DNA of 64,000 bases from Haloglomus salinum (GTDB taxonomy: Archaea; Halobacteriota; Halobacteria; Halobacteriales; Haloarculaceae): positions 3,782,001 to 3,846,000 of the forward strand of contig NZ_CP101153.1 in NCBI RefSeq assembly GCF_024298825.1. The letters run 5' to 3'. The position numbers and the translations under genes are program-made. The notes beneath the pieces were generated by a model. That model ran no database searches. It saw only the letters and a program-made list of their open reading frames with translations, and had not been told where the DNA came from. This document shows, piece by piece, positions 58,146-64,000 of the stretch. Within the stretch, counting starts at the first letter, position 1, and every line of letters starts with the position of its first letter.

Positions 58146-59534
58146 TCACTCCACGTATCCGAGGTCGGACAGTTGGCGGCGCATCGCGTCGTCGAACTCC
58201 GCGTCGCGGCCCTCGCCGACGGGCTTCCCTTCGGTGGCCAGCCACTCGTCGAGTCGCGCCTCCAGTTCGGCCGCGAGTTCCGGCTCGGACTCGCTCACGT
58301 CTGTCGTCTCGCCAGGAAGCGCCAGCAACTCCGTCCGGTCCTCGCTCCGTTGGTAGCGATGGGTCTCCGTACGCAGACCGGTCAGGAGTGACTCGTGGAA
58401 CCGCGAGGTGTCGAAGGTGGCGTCGTGGTCGAGGTACAGGTCGAAGTTAGCCGGGCCGCGCTGGCTGATGGCGAATTCGCGACCCTCCTCACGGAGGTCG
58501 ATCCCCTGGACCCTGTCGGTGTCGGCGCCAGCCGCTTCGAGGAGCGTCCGCATCAGGTCCGTGTGCTGGACGAGGTCGTCGTCCTCGACAGCGAGGTCGT
58601 CGAGACCCGAAGCGACCAGCGGAACGTTCACGAGTGCGTCGTCGACGACGAGATTGTGGGCCAGGAGGCCGCGGTCCCCGAGCATCTCCCCGTGGTCGGC
58701 GGTGACGACGAAGACGGTCTCCCGGTCAGTGTCCAGCCCGCGCACCCGGTCGTGGAGGCGGCCGACGCACTCGTCGGTGTACGCCACCTCCGCGTCGTAC
58801 ATCGCGAGCAGTGCCTCCCGTTCGCGGTCGGTCAACGGGTCACCGCTCGCCACGCGGGCGTGCATGTTCCGGTGGGCGTCCATCGCGATGTCGATGGCCT
58901 CCTCGGCCGTCGCGTCGATATCGGAGGTGTACCGGTCCTGCCAGGGGAGCGGTGGCACGAACGGTCGGTGCGGTTCGTTGTAGTGGAGGTAGTAGAAGAA
59001 CGGCTCCTCGCCGGCGAGGTCGTCCAGCCACCGCTTCGCGATGTCGTTCATCAGGAACGGCGTGGCGTGCTTCGCCGTGTCCGTGGTGAGTCCCGCGGAG
59101 TGGCGACGGATGTTGAGGAGGTACTTCGCGAGGGTTCGTGGCCCCGCAGCGGAGAGCAGCGTCGAGGCGGCGATCCACTCGAACCGGTCGAACCCGCGGT
59201 CCATCCCGGTCGCACCGCTCAGGTGGCCGTTCCGGGACAGACAGGCGGTTCGGTAGCCGGCGTCGCTGAACCGTTCAGCGACTGTCGGCAGCTCCGGTGG
59301 GATGGTCTCCCCGTCGACGCCGACCGTGTTGTGCGATGGGTACGTTCCCGTGAGGATACTCGCGCTGGAGGGCAACGTCCAGATACCGGCGGCGATACAG
59401 GTCGAGAACGACCGCCCCGCCCCGGCCATGTGCTGGAGGCGCGGGGTCGTGTCCCGGTCGTGGCCACCCATCGTGGTCCGGTCCTGACGGACGCTATCGA
59501 GGGTGACCCAGACGACGTTCGGCCGGCTGTCCAT
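58146..59534 (-). CDS. Sulfatase-fold enzyme with Thr at the nucleophile position
   Basis: The protein has 462 residues. NVVWVTLDSVRQDRT holds the metal Asp. IWTLPSSASILTGTYPSH is the nucleophile region, where the formylglycine Cys is Thr, as in phosphoglycerol and phosphoethanolamine transferases. VVTADHGEMLGDRGLLAHN gives the C-terminal metal site. FFYYLHYNEPHRPFVPP is also typical of the fold. The C-terminus LSDLGYVE is shared with related proteins here. It is co-transcribed with the flippase, so action on a lipid-linked or surface glycan is likely. Confidence 0.86.
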   Translation of the reverse strand: MDSRPNVVWVTLDSVRQDRTTMGGHDRDTTPRLQHMAGAGRSFSTCIAAGIWTLPSSASILTGTYPSHNTVGVDGETIPPELPTVAERFSDAGYRTACLSRNGHLSGATGMDRGFDRFEWIAASTLLSAAGPRTLAKYLLNIRRHSAGLTTDTAKHATPFLMNDIAKRWLDDLAGEEPFFYYLHYNEPHRPFVPPLPWQDRYTSDIDATAEEAIDIAMDAHRNMHARVASGDPLTDREREALLAMYDAEVAYTDECVGRLHDRVRGLDTDRETVFVVTADHGEMLGDRGLLAHNLVVDDALVNVPLVASGLDDLAVEDDDLVQHTDLMRTLLEAAGADTDRVQGIDLREEGREFAISQRGPANFDLYLDHDATFDTSRFHESLLTGLRTETHRYQRSEDRTELLALPGETTDVSESEPELAAELEARLDEWLATEGKPVGEGRDAEFDDAMRRQLSDLGYVE

Positions 59535-59624
59535 AGCCGGCGTTGACTGCCGGGATTACCAAACCTTTCCATCTCCGCGGCCGGTCCCGTCAGAGTCTTG
59601 CCCGCACGCGCCGGACGGCGAGCC

Positions 59625-60608
59625 ATGACGCTCGTCGTCCTCGGGCTGGACGCCCTCGACCCGGACCTCGTCGACCCCGACGAGCACCCGAACCTCGCGC
59701 TCGACGCCCGCCGCACAATCGACACAATCGACAGCGTCGCGGGCGAACCGAGCACGCACGAGCTGTGGCCCACCATCATCACGGGACTGCGCCCGTCGGA
59801 ACACGGTCTCGAACTCGAGGACGGCGTGGCGTGGGGGAACCCGCTGCTGGAGTTCGGGAGCGACGTGGCCGACCGCGTTCTGCCCGACGGTCTCCAGAGC
59901 CGCATCGGCGCCTGGCTGCTCACGAACACCGGGACCGACGCCTTCCGGACGCCGGCGACATACTACGCCGAGAACGGTCTCTCGACGGTGTTCGACGGGC
60001 GTGACGCGCTCGCCATCGGCGTCCCCAACTACGTGACCGACCCGGACGCCGAGGACCGCGAGCACCAGCTCCGGCGCAACCTCGGCGACCTGTTCGAGCG
60101 CGACCCCGATGCCGTCGGCGGGCACGTCTCCTCGGCGCCTCGCGAGTTCTACGAACAGTGCCTCGAGATGCTGATGATACGCGTCGCTCGCACGCGGCGA
60201 GGGCTCCGCAGCGGGAACCACGAACTCGTGTTCGGCTACACTAGCGGGCTGGACCTCGTCGGGCACATCGCCTACGAGGAGCCGCGCCTGCAGGACCGCT
60301 CGTACGAGGAGGCCGACGCGTTCGTCGGCGAACTCCGTGCGGACCTCGGCGAGGACGACGAACTCCTGCTCGTCTCCGACCACGGCCTGCAGGACGGGGT
60401 CCACACCCACGAGGCGATGGTCGCCGGGACCAGCGAGCGGCTGGTCGCGGACATCGACTCCGTGACGGACGTGCGGGCGGCTATCGACACCGAACTGGAC
60501 GCGCACGACCATACGCCCGCCGACCCGTGGGCCGGGTCGGAGGCGAGCGAGCGCAGCGAGCAGTCCGACGTGGTGAAAGAACAGTTGGAAGACCTCGGTT
60601 ACATGTAG
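59625..60608 (+). CDS. Alkaline-phosphatase-superfamily phosphodiesterase
   Basis: The protein has 327 residues. VVLGLDALDPDLVD gives the first metal Asp, STHELWPTIITGLRPSEHG the nucleophile region, GLDLVGHIAYE and LLLVSDHGLQDG the later metal ligands; this is the nucleotide-pyrophosphatase/phosphodiesterase layout. Near the end the run GSEASERSEQSDVV is low-complexity and is encoded by gagcgagcgcagcgag, a word like the intergenic repeats at 3.5 kb. The C-terminus LEDLGYM matches the neighbours. The start is the ATG at 59625, after the Arg-rich MPARAGRRA that was left out. Confidence 0.83.
   Translation: MTLVVLGLDALDPDLVDPDEHPNLALDARRTIDTIDSVAGEPSTHELWPTIITGLRPSEHGLELEDGVAWGNPLLEFGSDVADRVLPDGLQSRIGAWLLTNTGTDAFRTPATYYAENGLSTVFDGRDALAIGVPNYVTDPDAEDREHQLRRNLGDLFERDPDAVGGHVSSAPREFYEQCLEMLMIRVARTRRGLRSGNHELVFGYTSGLDLVGHIAYEEPRLQDRSYEEADAFVGELRADLGEDDELLLVSDHGLQDGVHTHEAMVAGTSERLVADIDSVTDVRAAIDTELDAHDHTPADPWAGSEASERSEQSDVVKEQLEDLGYM
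60541..60565. repeat. gagcgagcgcagcgag repeat word inside a coding sequence
   Basis: The direct-repeat word sits in frame between the catalytic domain and the C-terminal tag of the phosphodiesterase. It encodes Ser/Glu/Arg residues and looks like the intergenic words at 3530-3580. Confidence 0.4.
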
Positions 60609-60670
60609 AGTTCGACTATATCTCCACAACTCGACCCGTTATCAGAATACCGTCTGCTCCCGTACGATAG

Positions 60671-62116
60671 CTACGCGTATCCGAGGTCCTCCAGCCGCTG
60701 CTGAACGTCGTCGTCGACGCTTTCGGTTTCAGTCGTGACACCCGCATCGGCGAGGCCGTCGAACGCGGCAGTCACACGTTCGACCCCCTCCTCGGCTATC
60801 GGATACGAGGTGATTGCATCGCGAACGACTGTCTCCACAGCCGAGGACCGCCAGGTCGCCCACTTGTGAACGGCCCCGTCATCACCGTCCTCGTAGAAGA
60901 CCCGAGTCTCTGCCTCGTACGGGGAGAGGTCGTCACAGTAGTGCTCCGCGTTGCGGCGCATCCGTTCGTTCAGGCCCGACCCGGCAGCCAGCACGGGGCC
61001 GGTATCGTCGGCGAGCGGGTCGCCATCGGCGCCACGGAGCGTGGCCTCGACGAGGTCCGGGAACTGCGTGAGGCTGCAGACCGAATCGACGGTTCGACCT
61101 CCCTCTCGTCCCGGGTAGTGGACCACGAGCGGGACGTGGAGCAGCACCTCGTGGGCACCCCCGTTCCCGTGCCCGACCGCGCGGGCACCGGGGCGGAGCG
61201 TGCTCGGTTCACCGAACCCTTCACCGTGGTCGCCGGTGACGACGACGAGCGTATCCGAGAGGACCCCACGCGTCTCCAGCGTCCGCAACAGTTCCTCCAG
61301 CGCGTCGTCCAGCTGGCGGATACAACCATCGTAGAGCCCTTCGAGGGCCCTCCGTTGCCACCAGGGGCGCTGCCCGCCGTTGAACTCCCAGATGTAGCTG
61401 TCGATGTCACGCTGGAGCCCACGGAGCCGGTCGCCGCCCCACTGGTCGAACTCGGAGGCCGGCTCGTACGGATGGTGGGCGTCCATCAGGTTGAGACAGG
61501 CCGCCCAGCTGTCGTCCGTTCCCGCCTCCCAGTCGAGGAACGCCTCGACGAACCGGTGCCCCGAGGCGTCGGGCTGCACCGCGTCCGGGAGCAGTTCGGG
61601 CGCGTCCCGTTCCAGTTTCTCGTAGGCACCGTTGAGCAGGGACCGGACGGGGTACTCGGACGTGAGTGCCGCACGCACGTACCGGCCGAACTGACCGGGG
61701 CCGTGTTCGCGGACGAACTCCCGCGGGTCCATCGCCTCCGTGAACGGGAGGTCGACACGCCCAACGGCCGTATCGAAGGCCCGTTCCAGCCCGACCGGGA
61801 CTGCCGTCAGGAACGGATTGGAGGAGAACACGCCCGTCTCGTAGCCGTGGTCGTCGGCCAGGTGCTCCCAGACCGTCTCTCCGGGCACGAGCTGGCGGTC
61901 CCGCGAATCGAGCCCGTGCTCCGGCGGGTGGAGTCCGGTGAACATGCTGACGTGGCTGGGGAGGCTCCAGGTAGAGGGCGCCCGGGCCTGCGTGTACGTG
62001 GTTGCCTCGTCGGCGAACGCCTCGAGGAACGGCGTCGTCTCGTTCGCGTGGCCGTGGAGGCTGGTATTGCGGGCCCGGACACTGTCGAGCACCACCAGCA
62101 GGACGTTCGGCTGCAC
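60671..62116 (-). CDS. Sulfatase-fold enzyme with Ser at the nucleophile position
   Basis: The protein has 481 residues. NVLLVVLDSVRARNTSLHG gives the metal Asp, STWSLPSHVSMFTGLHPPEHG the nucleophile region with Ser and His in place of Cys and Arg, and VVTGDHGEGFGEPSTL the C-terminal metal site. NLMDAHHPYEP is typical of this fold. The C-terminus reads LEDLGYA. It resembles the protein at 8163-9662 more than the one at 58146. The promoter is CATATGTG on the minus strand, 27 bases upstream. It converges with the phosphodiesterase gene and is divergent from a GT2 gene. Confidence 0.86.
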   Translation of the reverse strand: MQPNVLLVVLDSVRARNTSLHGHANETTPFLEAFADEATTYTQARAPSTWSLPSHVSMFTGLHPPEHGLDSRDRQLVPGETVWEHLADDHGYETGVFSSNPFLTAVPVGLERAFDTAVGRVDLPFTEAMDPREFVREHGPGQFGRYVRAALTSEYPVRSLLNGAYEKLERDAPELLPDAVQPDASGHRFVEAFLDWEAGTDDSWAACLNLMDAHHPYEPASEFDQWGGDRLRGLQRDIDSYIWEFNGGQRPWWQRRALEGLYDGCIRQLDDALEELLRTLETRGVLSDTLVVVTGDHGEGFGEPSTLRPGARAVGHGNGGAHEVLLHVPLVVHYPGREGGRTVDSVCSLTQFPDLVEATLRGADGDPLADDTGPVLAAGSGLNERMRRNAEHYCDDLSPYEAETRVFYEDGDDGAVHKWATWRSSAVETVVRDAITSYPIAEEGVERVTAAFDGLADAGVTTETESVDDDVQQRLEDLGYA

Positions 62117-62227
62117 AGCCGTACTCTACCCACGCGGCACATATGTCCTGCCATCCCTCCCGGACCGCGGACGACCGCCTGTCGTCGTCCGGAACCGGCT
62201 TGTAGCCGGGGGCTGTCCGGTCACGGC

Positions 62228-63133
62228 ATGACGGACGTGGCGCTCGCGACGAAGGTGTTCTCGCGGGCGGACAAGCTGGATGCCCTCCTGAACTCCGCCG
62301 GCGCCGCCGGACTGGACGCGGTGTACGTCGCCGACGACGGCGAGCCGAGCGACCGCAAGGAGGAACTGTACGCCGCGGAGTACCCCTTCGACCTGACGGT
62401 GCTCGACCTGGAGTACGATGCCGGGCTGGGCCAGGGCCGGAACGCCATCGTCGAGGCCAGCGACGCCGAGTACCTCCTCGTGGTCGACAGCGACCACCGC
62501 GTCCCGGGGAACGTGGACACGCTGGTCGCCCAGGCCGAGGCCCGGCCGGACCTGGGCGGCATCAGCGGCCTCCTCTACGAGGACGGGAAGATACGGGGCA
62601 CCTGCCACGACCTCCACGAGCGCGGGGACCTGCTGCTCCGGGACGTTCGCGAGGACAAGCCCGTCGAGATGGTGGCGGGGGCCCCGCTCGTCGAGTTCGA
62701 CTTCCTCCCGAACGTCGTGCTCCTCCGGCGCGAGTGCCTCGAGGCGCAGGCCTGGGACGACGAGTACGTCATCGGGAAGGAGCACCTCGACTTCTACGTA
62801 GCCCACGCGAAGCGGACCGACTGGCGGTTCGCCGTCTCGCCGACCGTCCTGTTCGAGCACCGGCCCGGCGGTGACGAGGGATACGTCTCGAACCGCGAGA
62901 GCGCGGCGAAACTCGAACACAGCAAGGAGTACTTCCTCGAGAAGTGGGACTACCGCCAGGTCCTGCTCGGGCAGACCGACTGGACGGATGCGACGCGCCG
63001 GCAGGGCACGACCGACCACCTCGTCGAGTGGGGCATCAAGCGCGCGTTCCTCTCGCTTCCGCCCGCGGTGCAGGCGCCGCTCATGGACGCTCGCGACGCC
63101 GTGCGACGACGACGGAACCGGCCGCCGCTCTGA
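62228..63133 (+). CDS. Family 2 glycosyltransferase
   Basis: The protein has 301 residues. VALATKVFSRADKLDALLNSA, VYVADDGEPSDRKEELY and AEYLLVVDSDHRVPGNVDTLV (DxD site) show a GT-A fold, and VVLLRRECLEAQAWDDEYVIGKEHLDFYVAHAKR is the acceptor and catalytic region, with the Glu-His pair of some galactosyl/GalNAc-type enzymes. It has no membrane segment. The ATG at 62228 lies 27 bases after GCTTGTAG. The same frame is open far upstream (to 60866), but that part is antisense to the sulfatase-fold gene. Confidence 0.85.
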   Translation: MTDVALATKVFSRADKLDALLNSAGAAGLDAVYVADDGEPSDRKEELYAAEYPFDLTVLDLEYDAGLGQGRNAIVEASDAEYLLVVDSDHRVPGNVDTLVAQAEARPDLGGISGLLYEDGKIRGTCHDLHERGDLLLRDVREDKPVEMVAGAPLVEFDFLPNVVLLRRECLEAQAWDDEYVIGKEHLDFYVAHAKRTDWRFAVSPTVLFEHRPGGDEGYVSNRESAAKLEHSKEYFLEKWDYRQVLLGQTDWTDATRRQGTTDHLVEWGIKRAFLSLPPAVQAPLMDARDAVRRRRNRPPL

Positions 63134-63289
63134 GGCGGCGCCCCGCCGTCTTCCACGCGTGTAACTCCATCCGATACATCACCGAGTGCCACGAAGGCCG
63201 TGTGTCCGCGGCGGGCGGTCGGCCCTCCGAGTGACCCGGGACCCCGTCGCGGACGAAGCTTCAAGTGACGGCTCCCCGACTCGGTGGGC

Positions 63290-64000
63290 ATGACCTTCGA
63301 CGCGGCACTGGACGGCACGCTGATGCTGTCGGACCACTCCAGTATCGACGAGGCCGTCGCGCAGGCGCAGCGATACGAGGACCACGGGTTCAGGCGCGTC
63401 TCGATGGGCGAGGTGACCGGGTGGAACATCGTGCCGGTGCTGACGGCCATCGCCCGTGAGACCGGTATCGGTATCTCGAACGACGTGTTCTCGCCGCCGT
63501 CTCGCTCGCCGGCGATGCTGGCACAGACCGCACTCACCCTCCACGAGGCCAGCGACGGCGACTACCGGATGGGCCTGGGGCCGTCCTCACCCGCACTGGT
63601 CGAGCGGTGGCACTCGGGGGAGTTCGAGCCGGCGCTCCGCCGCACACGGGAGACCATCGACATCGTCCGCGCGGTGTACGAGGGCGGGAAGGTGTCCTAC
63701 GACGGCGATGTCTACGAGATGGGCGGGATGGGCTACGACCGCCAGGTCCCGGACGACCCGCCGGCCATCGACCTCGCGACGCTCGGGCCGAAGGCGGTGG
63801 AGATGACGGGCCGGTTCGCGGACGGCTGGGTCCCGCAACTGTTCACGGCCGACGGTCTCCGCGACCGTCTCGAGGACCTCGAGCGGGGGGCTGACCTCGG
63901 GGACCGCGACGCGGACGACGTGCGCGTCGCGCCGCTGGTGCGCACGTTCGCCCACGAGAACGGCGACCACGCGCGGTCGATGGCCCGGCAGATGGTGGCC
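63290..64000 (+). CDS. LLM-class flavin/F420-dependent oxidoreductase (cut by window end)
   Basis: 237 codons are seen with no stop before the window ends. The N-terminus TFDAALDGTLMLSDHSSIDEAVAQAQRYEDHGF and the following RVSMGEVTGWNIVPVLTAIARETGIGISNDVFSPPSRSPAMLAQTALTLHEASDGDYRMGLGPSSPALVERWHSGEF, read in parts, fit luciferase-like monooxygenases and F420-dependent reductases. The LGPSSPALVERWHSGEF and DLATLGPKAVEMTGRFADGWVPQLFT parts match the methylenetetrahydromethanopterin-reductase-like group. The substrate is unknown. A CTTCAAG box stands about 27 bases before the ATG. Confidence 0.88.
   Translation, partial: MTFDAALDGTLMLSDHSSIDEAVAQAQRYEDHGFRRVSMGEVTGWNIVPVLTAIARETGIGISNDVFSPPSRSPAMLAQTALTLHEASDGDYRMGLGPSSPALVERWHSGEFEPALRRTRETIDIVRAVYEGGKVSYDGDVYEMGGMGYDRQVPDDPPAIDLATLGPKAVEMTGRFADGWVPQLFTADGLRDRLEDLERGADLGDRDADDVRVAPLVRTFAHENGDHARSMARQMVA

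Noticed and set aside
60866-62227. Long N-terminal extension of the GT2 protein at 62228
   Set aside because: It is antisense to the sulfatase-fold gene, and the GT-A fold begins at the ATG at 62228, which has its own promoter.

Overview
The window is a chromosomal segment of a halophilic archaeon (class Halobacteria). The GC content is very high, the proteins are strongly acidic, and the window carries archaeal versions of information-processing genes (rpl7ae-rps28e-rpl24e-ndk, aCPSF1/FttA, XPB and Bax1, an Lhr-type helicase, IleRS). Most genes have a TATA-like element about 27 bases before their start codon, which fits the leaderless mRNAs usual in this group. I see no transposase, integrase, CRISPR array, rRNA or tRNA gene. 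The genus cannot be set from what I can see.

Layout. 1-5162: a metallo-beta-lactamase protein, a large S1/OB/DHH protein of the RecJ-like group, an 870-bp gene-free stretch full of GC-rich palindromic repeats that ends in an AT-rich island, and an M24 peptidase. 5282-6649: aroA. 6743-13648: a sugar-nucleotide and glycan locus with an RmlC-fold cupin, RmlB, a sulfatase-fold enzyme, RmlA, GT2, a TylM1/DesVI-like methyltransferase and a DegT aminotransferase. It looks more like a dTDP-amino-sugar pathway than a rhamnose pathway. 13771-20345: ileS, an MFS transporter, an MBL hydrolase and a Bat-type HTH regulator. 20569-22004: ndk and ribosomal proteins. 22288-25513: aldo/keto reductase, a LarA-like protein and a FilR1-like regulator. 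25639-31432: Lhr-type helicase, a membrane protein, and an NSUN-type RNA methyltransferase with its PUA-like domain on a separate gene. 31433-32262: an AT-rich-flanked island with a small zinc-ribbon gene. 32263-39325: DUF5995, Bax1, a small membrane protein, a flavin-type split-barrel protein, an SLC13 permease and XPB.

39498-44014: a Tat-exported lipase, grpE, an EEP-fold phosphatase/nuclease and dnaK (no dnaJ here). 44097-49860: four minus-strand genes for a Baeyer-Villiger monooxygenase, two APH-fold kinases and an acyl-CoA synthetase. With the acyl-CoA dehydrogenase at 53718 they suggest a route for hydroxy-acyl-CoA breakdown. 50033-51958: the termination ribonuclease aCPSF1. 52173-63133: an AglG-like glycosyltransferase, a stress protein, GT4, a flippase, three further alkaline-phosphatase/sulfatase-superfamily enzymes and GT2, a second surface-glycan locus. 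63290-end: a truncated F420/flavin LLM-class oxidoreductase.

Points most worth a second look: two tandem perfect 8-3-8 palindromes inserted in frame in the acyl-CoA dehydrogenase gene; the related palindromic repeats at 3170-3720; the kinase/synthetase/monooxygenase cluster; the amino-sugar locus; two genes whose GTG start overlaps the stop of an 18-codon leader ORF; and the structured, Shine-Dalgarno-bearing leader of rpl7ae.
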